From an uncultured Anaerolineae bacterium (GTDB taxonomy: Bacteria; Chloroflexota; Anaerolineae; Promineifilales; Promineifilaceae): a DNA stretch of 64,000 nucleotides. The stretch lies in the NCBI GenBank assembly GCA_937943625.1, contig CALEAD010000002.1, positions 62,001 through 126,000 of the forward strand, written 5' to 3'. How positions within the stretch are numbered: the first letter of the stretch is position 1; each line of letters opens with the position of its first letter. The notes below the pieces were generated by a model. That model had not been told where the DNA came from, made no database searches, and saw only the letters and a list, made by a program, of their open reading frames with translations. Positions 44,743 through 51,512 of this stretch are shown piece by piece. The position numbers and the translations under genes were made by a program.

Positions 44743-45426
44743 ATGAATGATTCCGCCGCAAACACCCTTAACCGCCAGGATCAGGAACGATTGACAATTG
44801 ATGAGGTGTGCCGTGCCCTGGCATTAGCCAACTTTGACGGCCAGGCAGCGCAAATGAAGATGGCGCCGCAATTTCGCGCTATGCTACGCCCCCCGACGCG
44901 CACGGGGCCGCCACGGCAGGGCAGTGTGCTGCTGTTGTTGTACTATCATCAGGATGAGCTGTGCCTGCTGCTGACGCGGCGGCGGGATGACCTGAATCAT
45001 CACGCGGGGCAGATTTCCTTCCCTGGTGGGCAGCAGGAGGAGGGGGAGACGTTTTTGCAAACGGCGCTGCGCGAAGCGAGGGAGGAGGTGGGCATACGGC
45101 CGTCTACGCTCACCATCCTGGGACAACTTACACCCATCTACATCATTCCCTCTGACTTTTACGTGTACCCTTTTGTGGCCTGGCGCGCCGACAAACAGCG
45201 CCCTGCTTTTTATCCCAGCCTGACTGAAGTTGCAGAGCTGTTAGAAGCGCCGCTAGCGCATTTGCTTGACCCGGCGAACCGGCAGGAAGAACCGTGGAAC
45301 TTTCGTGGCTTTGAAATGAGTGTGCCCTTTTATCTGGTGAATGGACACAAGGTTTGGGGGGCAACAGCAATGATGCTGAGCGAACTGCTGGAGCGGCTGC
45401 GCGCAGTGAGGCAGGGGGGCGGGTAG
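44743..45426 (+). CDS. Nudix hydrolase, CoA-pyrophosphatase-like (NudL type)
   Basis: The Nudix box runs PGGQQEEGETFLQTALREAREEVGI with E111, E114 and E115 as metal ligands. Just before it, LLLTRRRDDLNHHAGQISFPGG matches the UPF0035 motif of CoA-diphosphatases, which split CoA to phosphopantetheine and 3',5'-ADP. Length 227 fits. The N-terminal 45 residues are a helical extension. The gene is convergent with ridA; an imperfect hairpin lies between them. Confidence 0.87.
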   Translation: MNDSAANTLNRQDQERLTIDEVCRALALANFDGQAAQMKMAPQFRAMLRPPTRTGPPRQGSVLLLLYYHQDELCLLLTRRRDDLNHHAGQISFPGGQQEEGETFLQTALREAREEVGIRPSTLTILGQLTPIYIIPSDFYVYPFVAWRADKQRPAFYPSLTEVAELLEAPLAHLLDPANRQEEPWNFRGFEMSVPFYLVNGHKVWGATAMMLSELLERLRAVRQGGG

Positions 45427-45430
45427 TGGG

Positions 45431-45466
45431 GCATGAAACGTGAGAAGAGCTATCACGCTTCATGCG
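45431..45466. terminator. Hairpin between convergent genes
   Basis: GCATGAAACGTGA can pair with TCACGCTTCATGC around an 11-base loop. No T run, so terminator function is uncertain. Confidence 0.4.
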
Positions 45467-45473
45467 CCACGTT

Positions 45474-45857
45474 TCACGGGACCAGGGCAACCGCTTCGAT
45501 TTCCACCCGGCCGTTGAGCGGTAGCCCCGCGACCTGCACGGTAGAGCGGGCAGGGGGATCATGGGGGAAGAAACGGCCGTACACCTCATTCATTGCCTTA
45601 AACTCCGCCATATCTTTCAGGAATACCGTTGTTTTGACCACATGGCTCAGGTCGCTGCCTGCTGCTTGCAGCACAGCTTGCAGGTTCTTTAACACCTGCT
45701 CCGTCTGAATTTGAATCTCATCCTCGCGCAGTTGGCCAGTAGCAGGGTCCAGGGCAATCTGCCCCGCCGTGAATACCAGGTTGCCAATTCTATTGGCCTG
45801 GGAATAAGGGCCAACGGCCGCCGGTGCGTTGCTGGTGTGAATGATTTCGCGTTCCAT
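45474..45857 (-). CDS. ridA: RidA-family enamine/imine deaminase
   Basis: 127 residues, the full length of RidA: N-terminal SNAPAAVGPYSQANRIGNLVFTAGQ, then VVKTTVFLKDM, NEVYGRFF and ARSTVQVAGLPLNGRVEIEAVA, with the substrate-binding arginine in ARST and the glutamate in EIEA. These trimeric proteins hydrolyse reactive 2-aminoacrylate released by PLP enzymes, relevant in a genome with the cysM operon. AAGGAG lies six bases before ATG and an AACC tract precedes it on the sense strand. Confidence 0.94.
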   Translation of the reverse strand: MEREIIHTSNAPAAVGPYSQANRIGNLVFTAGQIALDPATGQLREDEIQIQTEQVLKNLQAVLQAAGSDLSHVVKTTVFLKDMAEFKAMNEVYGRFFPHDPPARSTVQVAGLPLNGRVEIEAVALVP

Positions 45858-45867
45858 GGGTATCTCC

Positions 45868-45890
45868 TTGGTTGGTTAGTTGGTTGGTTT
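45868..45890 (-). repeat. AACC tract before ridA
   Basis: On the minus strand AACCAACCAACTAACCAACC runs into the ridA ribosome-binding site. Confidence 0.75.
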
Positions 45891-45980
45891 GTGGGTAATT
45901 CCTTACCCTGTTACCCTGTCACCTCGTCACCCTCTTACCTCGTTACCCTATCCCCTCTTCCCCTCTGCTCCCCAAATGCC

Positions 45981-46616
45981 TCACGCCAGCGCCGGCAGCA
46001 GCTCCCAATCATCACGCTGTGGGCGGGCGGGTAGCAGCCAGAATTCTGGCGCGCCGAGCTCCAGGCGAAATTGTAGATTCTTCAGCCAGTCGCTGCGCTG
46101 TGCCTCAATGGTAAGGATGATGAGTTCCAGCAGCTTTTGCGCGTCTGCTGGCGTCAGCGTGGCGGGCTGAAAGAGGGGGGCCTCTGGCGGAGTAAAGGGC
46201 TGAAAGTTGGGCTGGCGACTGACCAGGCGGCTGCCCATTTCGCGCGCGCGGCGAATGGGTAACTCCCAGGCAGGCACAAAGAAGTGACGCGGTTTGCCCC
46301 AGAGCTGCGCCGCTTCGCGCTGGCCGCCCCGGCCCCCGCCTTGCGTATCACGCTGCATGTGGACGCGCCCGTAGAAGCGCCAGAAGGGTAGCCAGGTGGT
46401 GGCGCTCTCGTTTTGTGGCGCCACGCAGGTGACGGGCAGGGTGCCGAGGCCGTTTTCTTGCAGGTAAACGGCCGTTTTGCAGGTTGGGCAGGGCAATACC
46501 ACATCAAGTTGCTGTGGCTGGAGCCAGGTATCACATTGGGGGCATCGAAGGGGCAAAAGTTTCATAATCTGCCAAAAATTGGTGCGTAAAACGGGAAACG
46601 TGGGGCGATTTTTCAC
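45981..46616 (-). CDS. Zinc-ribbon protein, third gene of a zinc-ribbon operon
   Basis: An N-terminal zinc ribbon LRCPQCDTWLQP...LPCPTCKTAVYL (two CxxC pairs) is followed by a domain resembling a piece of the two upstream-operon proteins (WLPFWRFYGRVHMQ, FFVPAWELP). No membrane helix. GTG 46616 has GGGAG at a fair distance and starts 17 bases after the previous stop; ATG at 46565 is the alternative and begins right before the ribbon. Function unknown. Confidence 0.72.
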   Translation of the reverse strand: MKNRPTFPVLRTNFWQIMKLLPLRCPQCDTWLQPQQLDVVLPCPTCKTAVYLQENGLGTLPVTCVAPQNESATTWLPFWRFYGRVHMQRDTQGGGRGGQREAAQLWGKPRHFFVPAWELPIRRAREMGSRLVSRQPNFQPFTPPEAPLFQPATLTPADAQKLLELIILTIEAQRSDWLKNLQFRLELGAPEFWLLPARPQRDDWELLPALA

Positions 46617-46633
46617 GGTTCCCGTTGCTCCCT

Positions 46634-47719
46634 TTACTTTCGCTTTATTTCTGCCAGCTCTTCCACAAAGCTCAGCCCAGTTTGCAGCAGGCGGGAGATG
46701 TCGCCGGGTTTCATGGCGTCGAGCAGGGCGTCCAGGTTGCCGCCGGGGGCGCTGTTTGCCAGATGCGCTTTTTTGTGTTTTGGGGCAATCTCTTCAACCT
46801 CTTCGCCATAGCGGAAGGCACGGTAGCCCATGGCGATAAGTCCGGCGCCCAGGGCGAGAGGAAACAGCACCAGTCCCAGGGCATCGCTGTCATCGCTGCC
46901 AGAAGCAATCCACACGGCAACGGCCGTACCGTCTACCAGCAGCAAGTTACCCAGCGCCATCCCCACCACCAGCGCCGCCGCGCGGTAAAGCGCATTGCCC
47001 GGTGCCTTGCCATACAAAATTTGCCCGCGCTTGCCATCCACCACGACCTGATAGCTGCGCTGGCGATAACTATAGCGCACTACCCACAGCGGGTAATAGA
47101 CAATAGAAAGCTGCTCGCGCAGAAAGTGAAACTGCTCAAAGAACTTTTGCTTCAGGCTACGCGCCTGTCGCCCGCGAAAGATGAAGTGCTGGCGCGCCTC
47201 GTGCAGCGCGTCGCTGCGTGACTCCGAGGGATCAAAGACCATAGCCTCGCTGCGCAGCAGGTCATCATCATAGGGCTGTAAATCCTTTTTAGATAGCAGC
47301 ACGCGATGCACGCCAAACTCAGAAACATCTACCGCGGCATCGTTCCAGTGCATCTCTTCCAGCACGTCTACCTCAACCGGTTTGGTGCTGTTGTCGCCAG
47401 ATTTGACGCGGCCAAAAAGCCAGCCGGCCACGGTGGCCTGCACGCGCCAATAAGGCAGGTACACCAGAAACACGTCTTTAATTTCTGCTTTCTGGCGCAG
47501 GTCGCCGGCTTTTTTCATGCCGCTGAAGAAGCGCTGCACAATGCGCAGCACCTGGTCACGATCTACCTGGCGGCTGACCTGCCAGCGCCGTGTGCCACGC
47601 TCGCCTTGCACCAGGGAGTGTAGCTGGCAAAAGGGGCATTGCACAATGCGCGCCCCCTCTGGCACGGCAACTACGCCGCCGCAGTTTGGACAAATGAGAC
47701 CTTGGGATTGATCGTTCAT
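46634..47719 (-). CDS. Zinc-ribbon membrane protein, second gene of the operon
   Basis: Zinc ribbon ICPNCGGVVAVPEGARIVQCPFCQ at the N-terminus, then a soluble middle part with VFLVYLPYWRVQATVAGWLFG and YYPLWVVRYSYRQRSYQVVVDGKRG, and two membrane helices near 240-300. The FxxPYW-type block occurs in a related form in all three products, so they are one family that arose by duplication. ATG overlaps the previous TGA (TGATG). Function unknown; a membrane-associated sensor or assembly role is only a guess. Confidence 0.78.
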   Translation of the reverse strand: MNDQSQGLICPNCGGVVAVPEGARIVQCPFCQLHSLVQGERGTRRWQVSRQVDRDQVLRIVQRFFSGMKKAGDLRQKAEIKDVFLVYLPYWRVQATVAGWLFGRVKSGDNSTKPVEVDVLEEMHWNDAAVDVSEFGVHRVLLSKKDLQPYDDDLLRSEAMVFDPSESRSDALHEARQHFIFRGRQARSLKQKFFEQFHFLREQLSIVYYPLWVVRYSYRQRSYQVVVDGKRGQILYGKAPGNALYRAAALVVGMALGNLLLVDGTAVAVWIASGSDDSDALGLVLFPLALGAGLIAMGYRAFRYGEEVEEIAPKHKKAHLANSAPGGNLDALLDAMKPGDISRLLQTGLSFVEELAEIKRK

Positions 47720-48528
47720 CAGACCTTGCTAGAGATGACAGTGGCGGCAATGAAGATGGGCATAGCCAGGATGGCCGCCACGATGAAGTAGAAAATGATG
47801 GCAACGACCGTTGCGCCTGCGCCCATGGTAATGCCTGCCAGAGGGATGAAGGCGGCCAGAAAGTAGAGCACAAACGCGGCACAGCCCAGTGTTTTATAAG
47901 GGGCCTCCCACTTAGAGGGGAAAACGGTGGCATAAACTTTGCCGGCAGCGGCATCTACAACGGCCGTGTACTCCCGCCCCTGGTACACATACTTGCACAC
48001 AAAAATGGGCAAATGCACCAGCGACATTTCGCGGATAGCCCCAGTGGCAATGCCTTGGTTTTCCGCCAGCCAGCGCCGCACTGTTTCCAGCGGTACGGTG
48101 GGCGCAATCGCCTCGGCATCTACGGCATGGTCATACGGTTCCAGGTCAGAAGCAGGAATACGCATCTCTGTCAGCTCCAGCACAGAGAGCGCCGCCGCTG
48201 GTTCCATCAGCACGCGCTCGTGGCCTCCCTGCTGCACCTTGACCAGCCACATGGGAAAAAGCTGGAACTGCGCCGCGCCAATTTGCGCCTTTTTGTCCAG
48301 GCCTTTCACCGTGTTGTTGCCTGCCATCCAGCGCCGCAGCACCGCGATAGCCTCCTGCTCGCCCACCGTTTGCCGCACCAGGTAGTGCAGCACCGCGCCA
48401 CTTTTGTCTACAAAGTTGGTAGTCTGGCAAAAGGCGCAGGTAACAAACTGCGTGCCGACCTCAACAGGCAAGGGGCTACCGCACTGTTGACATAACAGCT
48501 GGGCGGGAGGCGGAGGCGTTTCAATCAT
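47719..48528 (-). CDS. Zinc-ribbon membrane protein, first gene of the operon
   Basis: N-terminal zinc ribbon LCQQCGSPLPVEVGTQFVTCAFCQ, a middle domain with FQLFPMWLVKVQQGG and LPIFVCKYVYQGREYTAVVDAAAGKV, and two C-terminal membrane helices (about 215-265). It is clearly related to the next gene, shorter by about 90 residues. No promoter is obvious; the upstream space to 48707 is divergent with a small membrane protein gene. Confidence 0.78.
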   Translation of the reverse strand: MIETPPPPAQLLCQQCGSPLPVEVGTQFVTCAFCQTTNFVDKSGAVLHYLVRQTVGEQEAIAVLRRWMAGNNTVKGLDKKAQIGAAQFQLFPMWLVKVQQGGHERVLMEPAAALSVLELTEMRIPASDLEPYDHAVDAEAIAPTVPLETVRRWLAENQGIATGAIREMSLVHLPIFVCKYVYQGREYTAVVDAAAGKVYATVFPSKWEAPYKTLGCAAFVLYFLAAFIPLAGITMGAGATVVAIIFYFIVAAILAMPIFIAATVISSKV

Positions 48529-48673
48529 GGCATGGCTTTTGGTAGGATTGTGCTTAAGTGGTTTTCACGCTCCGGGATTTACGTGGTAAGCCCTGTTCTC
48601 CGAACTCTTAGGCGCTAACCGCTCTCTTAACTGCAGGCAGTATAGCACATGGCCAGGGCAGACAAAAGAGGCT

Positions 48674-48701
48674 TTGGCACTCTTCTGATTTATGCTAAAC
48701 T
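48674..48701 (+). promoter_or_regulatory. Possible promoter of the 55-residue membrane microprotein
   Basis: TTGGCA and TAAACT 16 bases apart; transcription would begin at about the ATG (48708), so the mRNA may be leaderless. Confidence 0.45.
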
Positions 48702-48707
48702 TGCGCG

Positions 48708-48875
48708 ATGATGATGGGTATCCTGCTGGCGATTGAGTTAGGAGAGGTCGGCTCACGCAGCGTCATCCCGCTGGCGGACTTACTATGGTTTTTGGCGGGG
48801 TTGCTGCTGCTGACAGGGTCAACGGCCGTTGTGTTGTGGTGGAACCGCCGCGCCTATGCCGACCCCTTTGCCTGA
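48708..48875 (+). CDS. Putative 55-residue single-pass membrane protein
   Basis: Three consecutive ATG codons open a frame that encodes MMMGILLAIELGEVG, a polar turn, a membrane helix (LLWFLAGLLLLTGSTAVVLWW) and a basic end NRRAYADPFA, the topology of a small inner-membrane protein. There is no ribosome-binding site, but promoter-like boxes end seven bases upstream. It contains one ACGGCCGT octamer read as TAV, as the true genes here do. No family recognised. Confidence 0.55.
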   Translation: MMMGILLAIELGEVGSRSVIPLADLLWFLAGLLLLTGSTAVVLWWNRRAYADPFA

Positions 48876-48936
48876 TTGGTCAGCCGGGCAAAATTAAGGC
48901 CCACCAGTAACGGCCAGGTCATTGGTTGCTTTCTTT

Positions 48937-48970
48937 CCAACCAACAAGCCAACCATCAAACCGGCAACCT
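48937..48970 (+). repeat. AACC tract upstream of efp
   Basis: CCAACCAACAAGCCAACCATC and neighbours, on the efp sense strand about 165 bases before its start. Confidence 0.55.
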
Positions 48971-49044
48971 TTTCCAAAGAGCGTTTATGGGCAACAGCCC
49001 CTACCATAAATGAAAGCCTTAGCGCAGTTACTAAACCTGCGCGC

Positions 49045-49075
49045 GCCAACCAGGTTTGGCAACCTGGGCTGCATA
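49045..49075 (-). repeat. Family B repeat fragment
   Basis: CCAACCAGGTTTGGCAACCTGGGCTGCATA matches the reverse complement of the family B core (AGCCCAGGTTxxCAAACCTGG). Confidence 0.55.
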
Positions 49076-49125
49076 TACAGCCATCCGCCGTCGGCGGTCA
49101 GCCGTCGGCGGTCATTTTCCGAGGA
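49076..49125 (+). repeat. Family A repeat fragment
   Basis: CCGCCGTCGGCGGTCAGCCG followed by TCGGCGGTCATTTTC, the right-hand part of family A, directly upstream of the efp ribosome-binding site. Confidence 0.55.
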
Positions 49126-49133
49126 GCATTACC

Positions 49134-49691
49134 ATGATTGACGTGAATCAACTAAGGCGTGGGGTTAGCTTTCTCCACGAAGGGAATCTTTATAAAGTCA
49201 CTGAATACAGCCACAGCAAGCCGGGACGCGGCAAGGCCACCATTCGCGTTAGCGTGCGCGATCTACGTAACGGCTCGAATTTCCAGCTGACGTTTAACTC
49301 TGGCGACCGTGTGGAGGATGTGCGGCTGGACAAGCGTACCTTCCAATACCTCTATGATGATGGCGACTTCTTTGTGTTCATGGATACTGACAGCTATGAG
49401 CAAAAGTTTGTCAATCACAGCGTTTTTGAGGGGTATACCCAGTTCTTGCGCGATAATATGGAACTGGAACTGCTGCAATACGAAGGGGAAGTGATTGACT
49501 TTGACTTACCTAAGGCGATGGAGTTTGAGGTGGTCGAGGCGGAAAACGCGGTCGCAGGAGATACGGCAACTGGCGCGACGAAAGAGGTGATTACGGACAC
49601 GGGGTTGAAGGTTAAGACGCCGCTGTTTGTACAGGTGGGGGACCGCATTAAAGTCAATACTGAAACTGGAGAGTACATTACGCGGGTTTAA
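49134..49691 (+). CDS. efp: Elongation factor P
   Basis: Rescues ribosomes stalled on polyproline. All three domains are present in 185 residues: KOW-like N-domain, then DLRNGSNFQLTFNSGDRVEDV, OB domain FMDTDSYEQKFVNHSVFEG and the C-terminal GDTATGATKEVITDTGLKVKTPLFVQVGDRIKVNTETGEYITR. The tip of the N-domain reads SKPGRGKAT, putting Arg32 where many EF-Ps carry a modifiable lysine. GAGGAG precedes ATG 49134; an in-frame ATG 26 codons earlier lies in a repeat and is rejected. Confidence 0.97.
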   Translation: MIDVNQLRRGVSFLHEGNLYKVTEYSHSKPGRGKATIRVSVRDLRNGSNFQLTFNSGDRVEDVRLDKRTFQYLYDDGDFFVFMDTDSYEQKFVNHSVFEGYTQFLRDNMELELLQYEGEVIDFDLPKAMEFEVVEAENAVAGDTATGATKEVITDTGLKVKTPLFVQVGDRIKVNTETGEYITRV

Positions 49692-49701
49692 TTACTGGAT
49701 A

Positions 49702-49789
49702 CGGGCGTTTTTGCCGGCTGCCGGTGCAGCACGATTTATCAAATCGTGTTACGGCGCTGGCGGTCAGTGCGAATTTCGCCAGACTCTAG
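49702..49789 (+). repeat. Dispersed intergenic repeat, family C (copy 1)
   Basis: GGGCGTTTTTGCCGGCTGCC, ACGATTTATCAAATCGTGTTACGGCGCTGG, GTGCGAATTTCGCCAGAC; the same order recurs at 55489-55580. The GATTTATCAAATC core is a near-palindrome. Confidence 0.75.
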
Positions 49790-49823
49790 TTTATCATGCA
49801 GTTATGGCAAATTTTGTCAGGAA

Positions 49824-49853
49824 GACCTGTCCCATCAGGGATGGGTCTTTTTT
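49824..49853 (+). terminator. Terminator downstream of efp
   Basis: Stem CCCATC / GATGGG with an AGG loop and outer GA / TC pairs, then TTTTTT. Confidence 0.8.
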
Positions 49854-49939
49854 GTTGTCCTCTATAGCCGGTAAGCCATGATCTGCCAACTGTGAGGGTG
49901 AATGGAATGAGGGTCAAGGATGCTGGCCTGAACAGCAAA

Positions 49940-49967
49940 CGGCCGTAAACCTGATCGTTTACGGCCG
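49940..49967. repeat. Perfect 11-bp hairpin built on ACGGCCGT
   Basis: CGGCCGTAAAC / GTTTACGGCCG around CTGATC. No T run, so not a classical terminator. Confidence 0.7.
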
Positions 49968-49994
49968 CTTACCAAACCACAAAAGGAGGTGTCA

Positions 49995-50030
49995 ATGAAC
50001 GGAGGATGCTGTGAAATTGGGTGCAGATAA
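49995..50030 (+). CDS. Possible 11-residue Cys-rich peptide
   Basis: AAAAGGAGGTG, an ideal ribosome-binding site, lies five bases before an ATG that opens MNGGCCEIGCR and stops. It could be a leader peptide or a remnant; three cysteines in 11 residues is unusual. Evidence is limited to the site and composition. Confidence 0.25.
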   Translation: MNGGCCEIGCR

Positions 50031-50075
50031 ACACAGGTTAGCATAAGGGTTGGGTGACGTCAAGTGCCATTTCGA

Positions 50076-50081
50076 TATAAT
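50076..50081 (+). promoter_or_regulatory. -10 box of rnhB
   Basis: Perfect TATAAT seven bases before ATG 50089, placing transcription start at or next to the start codon; the -35 (GTGAC-like near 50054) is weak. Confidence 0.55.
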
Positions 50082-50088
50082 GTTACCT

Positions 50089-50721
50089 ATGCCTGATTTG
50101 ACGTTGGAAACGGCCGTTTTCCTGCAACAGCACTTTCTCTACATTGCCGGCGTTGACGAGGCCGGGCGCGGCGCGTTGGCCGGGCCGGTGGTGGCAGCGG
50201 CCGTTATTTTGCCCCTGGATGACGCCAATCTGCTGACGACGCTGGCAGGCGTGAACGACTCCAAGCAGCTAACGGCCAGGCAGCGGCAGGCATTATTCAC
50301 GCGCATCACCCAGTGCGCCCTGACCTATAGCATTGGCCAGACAGAAGCGGCCGTCATTGACGAGATTGGTATTATGTCCGCCACTAGGCGCGCCATGCAG
50401 CAGGCCATTGCGCAGTTACGCCCCAAGGCGGAGTTTTTGCTCATAGACGGCCGTATTCGCCTGCAAAATAACCCCCTGCCCCAGCAAGCCGTCGTGCGCG
50501 GCGACGGCAGAAGCGTGAGCATCGCCGCCGCCTCAATCCTGGCCAAAGTCACCCGCGACCAGCTGATGATTGAGCTAGACCGGCTCTACCCCGTCTATGG
50601 CTTTGCCCAACACAAAGGCTACGGCACAGCCGCTCACCTGGCCGCCCTGGCCACTTACGGCCCCTGCCCGCTGCACCGCCACACCTTTGCACCCATGAAA
50701 CGGCAGTTGCTGCGACTGTAG
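50089..50721 (+). CDS. rnhB: Ribonuclease HII
   Basis: Cuts RNA in RNA-DNA hybrids and at single ribonucleotides. Active-site D23-E24 are in AGVDEAGRGALAGPVV, D120 in FLLIDGRIRLQ, and the fourth acidic position follows SIAAASILAKVTRDQLM. Length 210 is typical. The ATG at 50089 sits seven bases past a TATAAT, so the mRNA is probably leaderless; ATG 50080 overlaps the -10 box and the 50050 start lies upstream of it. Confidence 0.95.
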   Translation: MPDLTLETAVFLQQHFLYIAGVDEAGRGALAGPVVAAAVILPLDDANLLTTLAGVNDSKQLTARQRQALFTRITQCALTYSIGQTEAAVIDEIGIMSATRRAMQQAIAQLRPKAEFLLIDGRIRLQNNPLPQQAVVRGDGRSVSIAAASILAKVTRDQLMIELDRLYPVYGFAQHKGYGTAAHLAALATYGPCPLHRHTFAPMKRQLLRL

Positions 50722-50798
50722 CTGGATGATTTGATCTGAAAACGGCCGTTCCCCTACAACCTTTCCCCTAACTTTTTGTAAGAAAAGCATAAATGTCA

Positions 50799-50826
50799 TT
50801 GACAGAATAGTTCGGTGGCGTACAAT
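50799..50826 (+). promoter_or_regulatory. Sigma-70-type promoter of the marR-ABC operon
   Basis: TTGACA and TACAAT 16 bases apart, about 40 bases upstream of the marR ATG. MarR proteins usually bind at such a site; no clear palindrome is seen. Confidence 0.75.
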
Positions 50827-50867
50827 TCTAGCCATCACCATTCACGCATCACTATCCACTCACCACC

Positions 50868-51431
50868 ATGTCCTGGTTACACGATCAGCAAAAACGAGAG
50901 CGCTGGGTGCGCTTTGTCCAATCGCTTGGCCCTAACGTAGACCCGAAGGCGCTGCGCCTGATGGACGAACTGGTTCACGTTTCGCGCGCCATCTACCACG
51001 TCGGCGGGCAGAGCGTAGACGAAGCAGGGCTTTCTTATGCGCAGTATCGCGTGCTCATGCATCTGCTGTTTGCCGAAAACATGGGCGAGCGCAGTGACCT
51101 GACGCCCTCGGAAATTAGCGAGCGGCAGGGGGTGAGCCGCAACACCATGAGCGCGCTTATCCGTAACCTGGAGGAGGTAGGGCTGGTGCTGCGCCGCCTG
51201 GATGACGACGATCGCCGCCGCTTTAACATCAGCCTGACAGATGCCGGTCGTGAACTGGTGCGCCAATATGCGCGACAGCACCTGGAGATGGTCGGCCACT
51301 GCTTTAGCGCCCTGAGCGAGGAGGAGCAGGAAACGCTGTTCCAGCTATTGACGAAGGTGGGGCAGCACGTAACGGCCGTGCGCGACAGGCAGCCACAAAC
51401 ACAACCTGTAACTTATAACCGATGCGAATAG
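50868..51431 (+). CDS. MarR-family transcriptional regulator
   Basis: Winged helix with SYAQYRVLMHLL, the recognition region LTPSEISERQGVSRNTMSALIRNLEEVGLVLRR and the wing LDDDDRRRFNISLTDAGREL. At 187 residues it is longer than the usual 140-150 because of an N-terminal helical extension. It lies 80 bases before two ABC exporter genes on the same strand, so it probably represses or activates them in response to a drug or metabolite (inference). Confidence 0.9.
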   Translation: MSWLHDQQKRERWVRFVQSLGPNVDPKALRLMDELVHVSRAIYHVGGQSVDEAGLSYAQYRVLMHLLFAENMGERSDLTPSEISERQGVSRNTMSALIRNLEEVGLVLRRLDDDDRRRFNISLTDAGRELVRQYARQHLEMVGHCFSALSEEEQETLFQLLTKVGQHVTAVRDRQPQTQPVTYNRCE

Positions 51432-51512
51432 AGACGGGAGATTAGAGACTGGAGATTAATTCCACAATCCCCAATCCGAAATCCCAAATCCGCAGTTCCC
51501 AAGGGAGATTTT

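Larger units (their letters stand above)
48529..49133. other. Intergenic region with a microprotein, AACC tract and repeats
   Basis: Holds the 55-codon ORF at 48708, an AACC tract (48937-48970), a partial family B repeat (49045-49075) and a family A fragment (49076-49125) that ends 8 bases before efp. The segment 48529-48670 shows nothing recognisable. Confidence 0.6.
49692..50088. other. Intergenic region with a family C repeat, terminator, hairpin and mini-ORF
   Basis: Holds a family C repeat (49702-49789), the efp-side terminator (49824-49853), a perfect hairpin containing ACGGCCGT (49940-49967), an 11-codon ORF with an ideal ribosome-binding site (49995) and the rnhB -10 box. Confidence 0.6.
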
